A stretch of DNA of 64,000 nt from Cedecea selenatireducens (GTDB lineage Bacteria > Pseudomonadota > Gammaproteobacteria > Enterobacterales > Enterobacteriaceae). Location of the stretch: NCBI RefSeq assembly GCF_042138895.1, contig NZ_JBHIKW010000016.1, forward strand, positions 10,780-74,779. The letters run 5' to 3'. Below the pieces are notes generated by a model. It had not been told where the DNA came from and ran no database searches. It was given only the letters and a program-made list of their open reading frames with translations. Below, piece by piece: positions 44,718 through 53,509 of this stretch. Positions within the stretch are counted from its first letter, which is position 1, and the number at the start of each line of letters is the position of its first letter. The translations under genes were made by a program, and so were the position numbers.

Positions 44718-45716
44718 ATGTCAGAAAACAAGGATAGCCTGATCGGAGAAGCCAACAGCTTCCTCGAGGTCATGGAGCAGGTTTCCCGCCTGGCGCCGCT
44801 GAACAAACCCGTGCTGGTTATCGGCGAGCGCGGTACAGGTAAAGAGCTGATAGCCAACCGCCTGCACTTCCTGTCACAGCGCTGGCAAGGGCCTTTTATC
44901 TCCCTCAACTGTGCGGCGCTTAACGAAAACCTGCTCGACAGCGAGCTGTTTGGCCATGAAGCGGGCGCATTTACCGGCGCGCAGAAACGTCATCAGGGGC
45001 GTTTCGAACGCGCGGAAGGCGGGACCCTGTTCCTTGATGAGCTGGCCACGGCCCCGATGCTGGTGCAGGAAAAGCTGCTGCGCGTGGTGGAGTACGGCGA
45101 ACTTGAGCGCGTTGGCGGCAGCCAGCCGCTGCAGGTTAATACCCGGCTGGTTTGCGCCACCAACGCCGATTTGCCGGAGCTGGCGGAACAGGGGAAATTC
45201 CGCGCCGACCTGCTCGACAGGCTGGCGTTTGACGTGGTGATGCTGCCGCCCCTGCGCGAACGGCGCTCTGATATCCTGCTGCTAGCGGATCACTTTGCGA
45301 TTCAAATGTGCCGGGAACTCAATCTACAGCTGTTCCCTGGCTTTACCGATCGCGCCTGCGAGACGCTGCTGAACTATGGCTGGCCGGGCAACATCCGCGA
45401 GCTGAAAAACGTGGTCGAACGCTCGGTGTATCGCCACGGTTCGAGCGATGAAGCGCTGGACACTATTATTCTCAATCCCTTTACCCGCCGCCCGGCCCCG
45501 CTTTACCCGGCGCAAAAGCAGACCGATGCTGCGCTGCCCGCCCTGCCGCTCGATCTGCGAAACTGGCAAAACGAGCAAGAGAAAAGCCTGCTGGAGCAAA
45601 GCCTGAAACAGGCGGTATTTAACCAACGTCGGGCTGCAGAACTGCTGGGCGTGAGTTATCATCAGCTACGTGCGATGCTGAAAAAGCATCAGTTAACCAG
45701 CCCACCGCCCGACTGA
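44718..45716 (+). CDS. pspF: Sigma-54-dependent activator of the phage shock operon
   Basis: The 332-residue protein is a bare AAA+ enhancer-binding protein without a receiver domain. Walker A is GERGTGKE (36-43). The sigma-54 contact loop GAFTGA (83-88) is intact, as are Walker B (TLFLDEL) and the arginine-finger region. The C-terminal Fis-like helix-turn-helix is NQRRAAELLGVSYHQLRAML. PspA holds PspF inactive until membrane stress. It is divergent from pspA over 191 bp. Confidence 0.96.
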   Translation: MSENKDSLIGEANSFLEVMEQVSRLAPLNKPVLVIGERGTGKELIANRLHFLSQRWQGPFISLNCAALNENLLDSELFGHEAGAFTGAQKRHQGRFERAEGGTLFLDELATAPMLVQEKLLRVVEYGELERVGGSQPLQVNTRLVCATNADLPELAEQGKFRADLLDRLAFDVVMLPPLRERRSDILLLADHFAIQMCRELNLQLFPGFTDRACETLLNYGWPGNIRELKNVVERSVYRHGSSDEALDTIILNPFTRRPAPLYPAQKQTDAALPALPLDLRNWQNEQEKSLLEQSLKQAVFNQRRAAELLGVSYHQLRAMLKKHQLTSPPPD

Positions 45717-45830
45717 ACGGCGTTTTTTTCATCGTCCTGCGCAGAAAATTGCCGATCGTCACCAGTAATTTTGGGGAGAAGGCAAGAGTGCGATACACTT
45801 TGCCTATCACCTGAGATAACTCAAAAACTT

Positions 45831-47468
45831 ATGCGCGGAATGCTCTCCTCCCTGTTACTGGGTTTATGCTGCCTGAGCGGCGCGGCACGTGCCGCAGCGC
45901 CCGCTGAAAAACCGGCAGATATTCGCCGTAGTGGGTTCGTTTATTGCGTCAACGGGCAGGTCAACACCTTCAACCCACAGATGACCAGCGGCGGCCTGAC
46001 CGTCGACACGCTGGCGGCACAGCTTTATGACCGCCTGCTGGACGTCGACCCTTATACCTATCGCCTGGTGCCTGAGCTGGCGGAAAGCTGGGAAGTGCTG
46101 GATAACGGCGCGACCTATCGCTTCCACCTGCGCCGCAATGTCCAGTTCCAGACCACCGCATGGTTTAAACCCGGCCGCACGCTGAATGCCGATGATGTGG
46201 TGTTTACCTTCGAGCGTATTTTCGACCGCAACCACCCGTGGCATAACGTTAACGGCGGCAGCTATCCCTATTTCGACAGCCTCCAGTTCCCGGAAACGGT
46301 GAAAAGCGTTCGCAAGCTGGATGACAATACCGTTGAATTCCGCCTCAATAAGCCGGACGCCTCTTTCCTCTGGCACCTGGCTACGCATTACGCCTCGGTG
46401 ATGTCCGCCGAATATGCCGCGCAGTTGACCAAAGCCGATCGTCAGGAACTGATGGACAGGCAGCCGGTCGGCACCGGCCCGTTCCTGCTGAGCGAATACC
46501 GCGCGGGGCAGTACATTCGCCTTGCCCGTAACCAGCACTTCTGGCGCGGCGTGCCGCTGATGCCGCAGGTAGTGGTTGACCTCGGTTCCGGCGGCACGGG
46601 GCGACTTTCCAAACTGCTGACCGGCGAATGCGACGTGCTGGCCTGGCCTGCGGCAAGCCAGTTGACTATCCTGCGTGACGATCCGCGTTTACGCCTGACG
46701 CTGCGCCCCGGCATGAACATCGCCTATTTGGCGTTTAACACCAATAAGCCGCCGCTGAATAACCCGGCCGTGCGTCATGCCCTCGCGCTGGCGATCAATA
46801 ACCAGCGCCTGATGCAGTCTATTTATTACGGCACCGCTGAAACCGCGGCGTCTATTCTGCCCCGCGCTTCCTGGGCTTACGATAACGACGCAAAAATCAC
46901 CGAGTACAATCCGGCTAAGGCCCGCGAACAGCTGAAAGCGCTGGGCGTGAATAACCTGGAGCTGCGCCTGTGGGTGCCCACCAGCTCTCAGGCCTGGAAC
47001 CCAAGCCCGCTGAAAACCGCCGAGCTTATTCAGGCCGATATGGCGCAGATTGGCGTGAAGGTGATCATCGTGCCGATGGAAGGCCGCTTCCAGGAAGCAC
47101 GCCTGATGGACATGAATCACGACCTGACGCTTGCCGGTTGGGCAACGGACAGTAACGACCCGGACAGTTTCTTCCGCCCGATGCTGAGCTGCGCGGCGAT
47201 TGGCTCGCAAACCAACTATGCGCGCTGGTGTAACCCGCAGTTCGACAGCGTGCTGCAAAAAGCGCTTTCTTCCCAGCAGCTTTCCGCCCGAATTGAAGCC
47301 TATAACGAAGCGCAGGATATTCTCTCTGCCGAGCTGCCGGTGCTGCCGCTGGCCTCTTCGTTAAGGCTACAGGCCTACCGCTATGATATGAAAGGCCTGG
47401 TGCTGAGCCCGTTCGGCAACGCCTCGTTTGCGGGCGTGTCCAGGGAAAATGTTGAGGTGAAAAAATAA
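45831..47468 (+). CDS. sapA: Periplasmic binding protein SapA of the Sap peptide system
   Basis: The frame opens at 45771, but the ATG at 45831 starts a normal signal peptide (MRGMLSSLLLGLCCLSG, ending near ARA-AAP) and gives 545 residues against 547 in E. coli. The mature protein is a family 5 binding protein, with FVYCVNGQVNTFNPQ, AESWEVLDNGATYRFHLR and the C-terminal LASSLRLQAYRYDMKGLVLS. SapA binds antimicrobial peptides or haem in other bacteria. It is the first gene of sapABCDF; its stop overlaps the sapB start (TAATG). Confidence 0.93.
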   Translation: MRGMLSSLLLGLCCLSGAARAAAPAEKPADIRRSGFVYCVNGQVNTFNPQMTSGGLTVDTLAAQLYDRLLDVDPYTYRLVPELAESWEVLDNGATYRFHLRRNVQFQTTAWFKPGRTLNADDVVFTFERIFDRNHPWHNVNGGSYPYFDSLQFPETVKSVRKLDDNTVEFRLNKPDASFLWHLATHYASVMSAEYAAQLTKADRQELMDRQPVGTGPFLLSEYRAGQYIRLARNQHFWRGVPLMPQVVVDLGSGGTGRLSKLLTGECDVLAWPAASQLTILRDDPRLRLTLRPGMNIAYLAFNTNKPPLNNPAVRHALALAINNQRLMQSIYYGTAETAASILPRASWAYDNDAKITEYNPAKAREQLKALGVNNLELRLWVPTSSQAWNPSPLKTAELIQADMAQIGVKVIIVPMEGRFQEARLMDMNHDLTLAGWATDSNDPDSFFRPMLSCAAIGSQTNYARWCNPQFDSVLQKALSSQQLSARIEAYNEAQDILSAELPVLPLASSLRLQAYRYDMKGLVLSPFGNASFAGVSRENVEVKK

Positions 47469-48433
47469 TGATCATCTTTACTTTACGCCGCCTTTTGCTG
47501 CTGCTGATCACCCTGCTGTTCCTCGCGGTGGTCGGCTTTAGCCTCAACTATTTCACCCCGCACGCGCCGCTGCAGGGCGCCTCGATGTGGAACGCCTGGG
47601 TGTTCTGGTTTGAAAGCCTGCTGCACTGGGACTTTGGCGTGTCCAGCATTAACGGCCAGTCGATCAACGAACAGTTACGCGATGTATTCCCGGCAACCAT
47701 GGAGCTGTGCATTCTGGCCTTTGGCCTGGCGCTGCTGATTGGCATTCCGGTGGGCATGCTGGCGGGCATTATGCGCAATAAGTGGCAGGATAAGCTGATC
47801 AGCGCCCTTGCGCTGGTGGGCTTTTCGATTCCGGTGTTCTGGCTGGCGCTGCTGCTGACGCTGTTCTTCTCGCTGACGCTGGGCTGGTTCCCCGTGTCCG
47901 GCCGCTTTGATTTACTTTACGAGGTGAAGTCCGTCACCGGGTTTGCGCTGGTGGATGCGTGGCTCTCTGATTCCCCTTACCGCAGCGAAATGATCGTCAG
48001 TGCCCTGCGTCATATGGTGTTGCCGGTAGCCGCGCTCGCCGTCGCCCCGACCACCGAAGTCATTCGCCTGATGCGTATCAGCACCATCGAAGTGTTCGAT
48101 CAGAACTACGTCAAAGCGGCCGCCACGCGTGGGCTTTCGCGCTTTACCATTTTGCATCGCCACGTGCTGCATAACGCGCTGCCGCCGGTGATCCCACGTC
48201 TGGGCCTGCAGTTTTCAACCATGCTGACGCTGGCGATGATCACCGAAGTGGTCTTCAGCTGGCCGGGCCTTGGCCGCTGGCTGATCAACGCCATTCGCCA
48301 GCAGGACTATATGGCTATTTCCGCCGGGGTGATGGTCATTGGCTCGCTGGTGATTATCGTTAACGTGATTTCCGATATTTTGGGCGCTATGGCCAACCCA
48401 CTGAAGCATAAGGAATGGTATGCCTTACGATAG
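47468..48433 (+). CDS. sapB: Sap ABC transporter permease SapB
   Basis: The 321-residue inner-membrane permease of the DppB/OppB type has an N-terminal helix (about 7-28), several further membrane helices and the EAA-like coupling loop (VKAAATRGLSRFTILHRHVL). In E. coli SapBCDF exports putrescine; in Salmonella and Haemophilus Sap takes part in resistance to antimicrobial peptides. It overlaps sapA by one base and sapC by 14, so translation is coupled. Confidence 0.95.
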   Translation: MIIFTLRRLLLLLITLLFLAVVGFSLNYFTPHAPLQGASMWNAWVFWFESLLHWDFGVSSINGQSINEQLRDVFPATMELCILAFGLALLIGIPVGMLAGIMRNKWQDKLISALALVGFSIPVFWLALLLTLFFSLTLGWFPVSGRFDLLYEVKSVTGFALVDAWLSDSPYRSEMIVSALRHMVLPVAALAVAPTTEVIRLMRISTIEVFDQNYVKAAATRGLSRFTILHRHVLHNALPPVIPRLGLQFSTMLTLAMITEVVFSWPGLGRWLINAIRQQDYMAISAGVMVIGSLVIIVNVISDILGAMANPLKHKEWYALR

Positions 48434-49310
48434 CGTCTACCGCGAAAAGCGGCCGCCAAGCACGCTGCGCCTGACGTGGCGGAAATTTTATGGCGACACC
48501 ACCGCGATGATTGGTCTCTACGGCTGCGGCGGCCTGGCGATACTGTGCCTGTTTGGCAGCCTTTTTGCCCCTTATCAGATTGATCAGCAGTTCCTGGGCT
48601 ATCAGCTTCTGCCGCCGTCCTGGTCCCGCTACGGCGAGGTGTCGTTCTTCCTCGGTACCGACGATCTCGGCCGTGACGTGCTGAGCCGTCTGCTGAGCGG
48701 CGCTGCACCAACGGTAGGAGGCGCGTTTGTCGTTACCCTTGCGGCGACAGTCTGCGGCATCGTGCTCGGCGTTATCGCCGGCTCAAGCCACGGCCTGCGT
48801 TCGGCGGTGCTGAACCATATCCTTGATACGTTGCTTTCTATTCCTTCCCTGCTGCTGGCGATTATTGTTGTGGCTTTTGCCGGCCCGCACCTGAGCCACG
48901 CGATGTTTGCCGTCTGGCTGGCGCTGCTGCCCCGCATGGTGCGCTCGGTGTACAGCGCGGTCCACGACGAGCTGGAAAAAGAGTACGTGGTTGCCGCCCG
49001 CCTTGACGGCGCCTCTACGCTGAATATTCTGTGGTTTGCCGTCATGCCTAATATCACCGCCACGCTGGTCACCGAAACCACGCGCGCGCTGTCTATGGCT
49101 ATTCTGGATATTGCCGCGCTGGGCTTTCTCGATCTTGGCGCGCAGCTGCCTTCTCCGGAATGGGGCGCGATGCTGGGCGACGCCCTGGAGCTGATTTACG
49201 TTGCGCCGTGGACTGTTATGCTGCCGGGTGCCGCCATCATGATAAGCGTGCTGCTGGTTAACCTGCTTGGCGACGGCCTGCGCCGCGCGATTAATGCGGG
49301 GGTGCAATAA
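48420..49310 (+). CDS. sapC: Sap ABC transporter permease SapC
   Basis: The 296-residue permease of the DppC/OppC type has an N-terminal cytoplasmic stretch, then a helix near 33-55 (GLYGCGGLAILCLFGSLFAP) and a further bundle with the coupling loop YVVAARLDGASTLNILWFAVMPN. The periplasmic segment FLGTDDLGRDVLSRLLSGA is typical of the OppC family. It pairs with SapB to form the channel and overlaps sapD by one base. Confidence 0.95.
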   Translation: MPYDSVYREKRPPSTLRLTWRKFYGDTTAMIGLYGCGGLAILCLFGSLFAPYQIDQQFLGYQLLPPSWSRYGEVSFFLGTDDLGRDVLSRLLSGAAPTVGGAFVVTLAATVCGIVLGVIAGSSHGLRSAVLNHILDTLLSIPSLLLAIIVVAFAGPHLSHAMFAVWLALLPRMVRSVYSAVHDELEKEYVVAARLDGASTLNILWFAVMPNITATLVTETTRALSMAILDIAALGFLDLGAQLPSPEWGAMLGDALELIYVAPWTVMLPGAAIMISVLLVNLLGDGLRRAINAGVQ

Positions 49311-50302
49311 TGCCGTTACTTGATATCCGCAATCTGACCATCGAATTTATGACGTCTGAAGGCTGGGTAAAGGCCGTCGACCGCATCAGCATGACGCTTG
49401 CCGAAGGGGAAATTCGCGGCCTGGTCGGCGAGTCCGGCTCGGGGAAAAGCCTCATCGCCAAGGCTATCTGCGGCGTAACCAAAGATAACTGGCGCGTGAC
49501 CGCCGACCGCATGCGCTTTGATGATATTGACCTGCTGCGGCTCTCCCCACGCGAACGCCGCCGCCTCGTCGGCCATAACGTGTCGATGATTTTCCAGGAG
49601 CCACAGTCTTGCCTGGATCCTTCAGAAAGGATTGGCCGTCAGCTGACCCAGAACATCCCCGGCTGGACCTACAAAGGCCGCTGGTGGCAGCGCTTTGGCT
49701 GGCGAAAACGCCGCGCTATCGAACTGCTGCACCGCGTGGGAATTAAAGATCATAAAGACGCCATGAGCAGCTACCCGTACGAGCTGACGGAAGGCGAATG
49801 CCAGAAGGTGATGATTGCCATTGCGCTGGCAAACCAGCCGCGCCTGCTGATTGCCGACGAGCCGACTAACGCAATGGAGCCGACGACGCAATCGCAAATC
49901 TTCCGCCTGTTGACCCGGCTGAACCAGAATAACAACACCACGATCCTGCTGATTAGCCACGACCTGCAGATGCTGAGCCATTGGGCGGATAAAATTAACG
50001 TTATGTACTGCGGGCAAACCGTGGAGAGCGCCACCAGCGAAGAGCTGGTAACCGTGCCTCATCATCCGTATACCCAGGCGCTCATCCGCGCTATCCCAGA
50101 TTTTGGTAGCCCGATGCCGCACAAGAGCCGTTTAAATACCATGCCGGGAGCCATTCCTTTGCTGGAACAGCTGCCAATGGGTTGCCGTCTTGGCCCCCGC
50201 TGCCCTTACGCCCAGCGAAAATGCATTGAAGCGCCAAGGCTTGAAGGGGCTAAGAACCACCTGTATGCCTGCCACTTCCCGCTGAATATGGAGAGTCAGT
50301 AA
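49310..50302 (+). CDS. sapD: Sap ABC transporter ATP-binding protein SapD
   Basis: The 330-residue ATPase of the oligopeptide branch has Walker A GESGSGKS (40-47) and Walker B LLIADEPTNAME. The usual LSGGQ signature is altered to LTEGECQ, a trait of SapD. The C-terminal Cys-rich oligopeptide-transporter extension (CRLGPRCPYAQRKC) may bind a cluster or fold as in DppD. In E. coli SapD also supports the Trk potassium uptake system. It overlaps sapC and sapF by one base each. Confidence 0.95.
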   Translation: MPLLDIRNLTIEFMTSEGWVKAVDRISMTLAEGEIRGLVGESGSGKSLIAKAICGVTKDNWRVTADRMRFDDIDLLRLSPRERRRLVGHNVSMIFQEPQSCLDPSERIGRQLTQNIPGWTYKGRWWQRFGWRKRRAIELLHRVGIKDHKDAMSSYPYELTEGECQKVMIAIALANQPRLLIADEPTNAMEPTTQSQIFRLLTRLNQNNNTTILLISHDLQMLSHWADKINVMYCGQTVESATSEELVTVPHHPYTQALIRAIPDFGSPMPHKSRLNTMPGAIPLLEQLPMGCRLGPRCPYAQRKCIEAPRLEGAKNHLYACHFPLNMESQ

Positions 50303-51108
50303 TGGTCGAAACGCTGCTGGAAGTTCGCAATTTAAGTAAGACGTTTCGCTACCGTACCGGCCTGTTCCGCCGCCAGCACGTCGAGGCGGTCAAGCCGCTT
50401 AACTTTACGCTGCGCGAGAAGCAAACGCTCGCCATTATCGGCGAAAACGGGTCGGGTAAGTCTACGCTGGCGAAAATGCTGGCGGGGATGATTGAACCTA
50501 CCACCGGCGAGCTGGTGATTGACGATCACCCTCTTCACTTCGGCGACTACTCCTGGCGCAGCCAGCGGATCCGCATGATATTTCAGGATCCGAGCACCTC
50601 GCTGAACCCGCGCCAGCGCATCTCGCAGATTCTGGACTTCCCGCTGCGGCTGAATACCGAGCTTGAGTCTGAGCTGCGCCAGAAACGCATTCTGGAGACG
50701 CTGCGTATGGTCGGCCTGCTGCCGGATCACGCCAGCTACTATCCGCATATGCTCGCTCCGGGGCAAAAACAGCGTCTGGGCCTCGCCCGCGCGCTGATTC
50801 TGAGGCCGAAGGTGATTATTGCCGACGAAGCGCTGGCCTCGCTGGATATGTCCATGCGCTCACAGCTGATTAACCTGATGCTTGAGCTGCAGGAAAAACA
50901 AGGTATTTCTTATATTTACGTGACCCAACACATTGGCATGATGAAGCACATCAGCGACCAGGTGATGGTGATGCACGAAGGCGAAGTGGTGGAGCGCGGC
51001 AGTACGGCTGACGTGCTGGCCTCCCCGCTGCATGAACTGACTAAGCGGCTGATTAACAGCCACTTCGGCGAGGCTTTAACCGCTGACGCCTGGCGCAGGG
51101 ATCGTTGA
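50302..51108 (+). CDS. sapF: Sap ABC transporter ATP-binding protein SapF
   Basis: The 268-residue second ATPase of the Sap system has Walker A GENGSGKS near 49-56 and Walker B KVIIADEALASLD. The signature is divergent (LAPGQKQR in place of LSGGQxQR). It lacks the long Cys-rich C-terminal extension seen in SapD. It is the last gene of sapABCDF. The E. coli gene ycjD between sapF and fabI is absent here. Confidence 0.95.
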   Translation: MVETLLEVRNLSKTFRYRTGLFRRQHVEAVKPLNFTLREKQTLAIIGENGSGKSTLAKMLAGMIEPTTGELVIDDHPLHFGDYSWRSQRIRMIFQDPSTSLNPRQRISQILDFPLRLNTELESELRQKRILETLRMVGLLPDHASYYPHMLAPGQKQRLGLARALILRPKVIIADEALASLDMSMRSQLINLMLELQEKQGISYIYVTQHIGMMKHISDQVMVMHEGEVVERGSTADVLASPLHELTKRLINSHFGEALTADAWRRDR

Positions 51109-51113
51109 TTCGC

Positions 51114-51133
51114 ACTTTTCCTAACGGAAAAGT
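51114..51133. promoter_or_regulatory. Perfect inverted repeat between sapF and fabI
   Basis: ACTTTTCC-TAAC-GGAAAAGT has two perfect 8-base arms and begins six bases after the sapF stop. It has no T run after it. It may help to stabilise or end the sap mRNA, or be an operator in the fabI upstream region. Confidence 0.45.
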
Positions 51134-51246
51134 GGTCGGATTAACGCTTGCGTGGGAGTCATGTTAGAATCGCCCGGTCTTAACGTCGGCCTGCTTGTTT
51201 TTTCACCTGCTGGCCGCAACAACAATGACTATTAAGGATTAAAGCT

Positions 51247-52038
51247 ATGGGTTTTCTTACCGGTAAACGCATTCTGATCACTGGCGTCGCCAGTAAACTC
51301 TCCATTGCCTACGGTATCGCACAGGCGATGCATCGCGAAGGCGCCGAGCTGGCTTTCACATACCAGAACGAAAAGCTGAAAGGCCGTGTGGAAGGTTTTG
51401 CTGCAGAGCTGGGCTCAAGCCTCGTGTTGCCATGTGACGTGGCTGAAGATGAGAGCATCGAAGCGCTGTTTACCGAACTGGCGAAAAGCTGGCCGAAATT
51501 TGACGGTTTCGTTCACTCCATCGGCTTCGCCCCAGCCGACCAGCTGGATGGCGACTATGTGAACGCCGTGACCCGCGAAGGCTTTAAAATTGCCCACGAC
51601 ATCAGCGCCTACAGCTTCGTGGCAATGGCTAAAGTGTGCCGTGAAATGCTGAACCCTGGCTCCGCCCTGCTGACCCTGTCCTACCTGGGCGCAGAGCGTG
51701 CTATCCCTAACTACAACGTTATGGGTCTGGCAAAAGCGTCTCTGGAAGCTAACGTTCGCTACATGGCTAACGCTATGGGCCCAGAAGGCGTGCGCGTAAA
51801 CGCCATCTCCGCTGGCCCAATCCGTACTCTGGCTGCCTCCGGCATCAAAGATTTCCGTAAAATGCTGGCCCACTGCGAAGCGGTTACCCCAATTCGCCGT
51901 ACCGTAACCACCGAAGACGTGGGTAACTCCGCAGCCTTCCTGTGTTCCGACCTGTCTGCCGGTATCTCCGGTGAAGTGGTTCACGTTGACGGCGGCTTCA
52001 GCATTGCTGCCATGAACGAGCTGGAACTGAAAGACTAA
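51247..52038 (+). CDS. fabI: NADH-dependent enoyl-ACP reductase
   Basis: FabI carries out the last reduction of each fatty-acid elongation round. The 263-residue short-chain dehydrogenase-like protein matches E. coli FabI. The active-site pattern is Tyr and Lys in NYNVMGLAKAS, with the upstream Tyr in LSYLGAERA. Gly93 in VHSIGFAP is the wild-type residue whose change gives triclosan resistance, so the protein should be triclosan-sensitive. A TAAGGATTAAAGCT leader precedes the ATG. Confidence 0.97.
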   Translation: MGFLTGKRILITGVASKLSIAYGIAQAMHREGAELAFTYQNEKLKGRVEGFAAELGSSLVLPCDVAEDESIEALFTELAKSWPKFDGFVHSIGFAPADQLDGDYVNAVTREGFKIAHDISAYSFVAMAKVCREMLNPGSALLTLSYLGAERAIPNYNVMGLAKASLEANVRYMANAMGPEGVRVNAISAGPIRTLAASGIKDFRKMLAHCEAVTPIRRTVTTEDVGNSAAFLCSDLSAGISGEVVHVDGGFSIAAMNELELKD

Positions 52039-52248
52039 TTTCAGCTTCAGAGTGAAGCGGGCTACGGCCCGTTTCGCTATTTCCCTCTGTATTGCCCGCC
52101 TTACTCTAATTAGTTATACCTTTCCGATATTTATTATCACCGATCATTCTTTTGTCACCTCCCGTGCTTGCGCCAGGATAAAACAGCGAACCAGGCCCGG
52201 CATCCACGTTGTATCCGGGTCTGCAAACTTTTTGACCAAGGAACGACC

Positions 52249-53424
52249 ATGGAACAACGCCGCTTTTCTGGTAAAAGCCACTGGTATCATGAAACCCAGT
52301 CCAGTCTGTGCCCGGCGGATGTGCTGCCTTTAGTTCCCGAAGCGGCGCAGGTTGAAGACCGCTTTCTGCTTGATTTAACGCTCTCTGAAGCGCAGCTGAT
52401 TGTCGAAGCCCCGTGGCTTGATGCAGCCCGAGCCGCTTCCGACGTGCTGCTCCCGGACAGCATCCACGTCACGCGCCTGCATACTCTCAGCAGCTATGAC
52501 CGCCTGAGCACGGCGCTGACCGTCGCGCAGGTTTACGGCGTACAGCGACTTTGTAACCACTACGCCGCTCGCCTGGCACCACAGCCCGGCCCGGACTCTT
52601 CTCGTGAAAGTAACCGCCGCCTGACCCAAATCACCCAGTTTGCCCGCCAGCTTGCCAGCCAGCCGACGCTTATCGACGACGCCGCGCTCGCCCAACTGGA
52701 AGAATGTGGTCTCTCCGTGGACGATATCGTCTCATTTACCCAGATTATCGGCTTTGTTGGCTTCCAGGCGCGCGCCATCGCCGTCTGGCAGGCTCAGCAG
52801 GGCCTGCCCGCTCGCTGGTTGCCGGGTATTAACGGGCAGCAGGACGCAGAACCCGAGCTGTTTACGCCGCATTCGGCTAGCTGGCAGCCGGGGCTGGCGC
52901 CCGTTGAGATGCGATACGCCCGCCCGGAGCAGTTGGAAGCGTTAAGCATCAGCCAGTCGCTGCGCACGCTGCGCGACATTGCCTGGCTGCTGGCCCATGA
53001 CGATCGGGCGCTCTCTTATCTCAGTCAGCTAACCCGCCTGTTCTGGCAGGCTACCTCACAGCTCTCAAATGACGCGCTGCTGGTTATTATGCTCACGGCG
53101 AGAATTAACGGCAGCGCGGCCTGTTTTAGCGATGCGGTAGCGTTCTGGCAGGGAGATGCTGGCCTGCCGGATGCGATGCGTAACGGCGAGCGCGCGCTTA
53201 ACGCCTGGAGCCATAACCATCCTCGCGAAAAGGCGATCATCCAGGCCGTGCAGTTATTAACCCGCGCGCCGGACAGATTCAGCGCAGCCCAGCTTCAACC
53301 TTTGTATGAGCAGGGTTTTAGCGAACAGGAGGCCCTGAGATTACTGGTCGGTGCCGGGCTTGCAGGCTGGATAAACCGCCTGAAAATTGGTCTGGGAAAT
53401 ACCGCCCCAGCGCTGACTCCGTAA
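52249..53424 (+). CDS. yciW: YciW, peroxidase-related protein
   Basis: The ATG at 52249 is chosen because it gives the E. coli-like beginning MEQRRFSGKSHWYHETQSSL; the open frame reaches back to 52168. The 391-residue cytoplasmic protein has two halves resembling AhpD/carboxymuconolactone-decarboxylase folds but lacks a clear CxxC. In E. coli yciW is part of the cysteine (CysB) network and has been tied to cysteine or methionine metabolism; the reaction is not known. It lies between fabI and rnb. Confidence 0.88.
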   Translation: MEQRRFSGKSHWYHETQSSLCPADVLPLVPEAAQVEDRFLLDLTLSEAQLIVEAPWLDAARAASDVLLPDSIHVTRLHTLSSYDRLSTALTVAQVYGVQRLCNHYAARLAPQPGPDSSRESNRRLTQITQFARQLASQPTLIDDAALAQLEECGLSVDDIVSFTQIIGFVGFQARAIAVWQAQQGLPARWLPGINGQQDAEPELFTPHSASWQPGLAPVEMRYARPEQLEALSISQSLRTLRDIAWLLAHDDRALSYLSQLTRLFWQATSQLSNDALLVIMLTARINGSAACFSDAVAFWQGDAGLPDAMRNGERALNAWSHNHPREKAIIQAVQLLTRAPDRFSAAQLQPLYEQGFSEQEALRLLVGAGLAGWINRLKIGLGNTAPALTP

Positions 53425-53509
53425 GCCTTTGCGGCAATCATCGCTTGCCGCAAGGAACGGTTTCGCGTAAAACTGTCAGCCGCTCTTTTGGCCACGAAAA
53501 CGAAACGAT

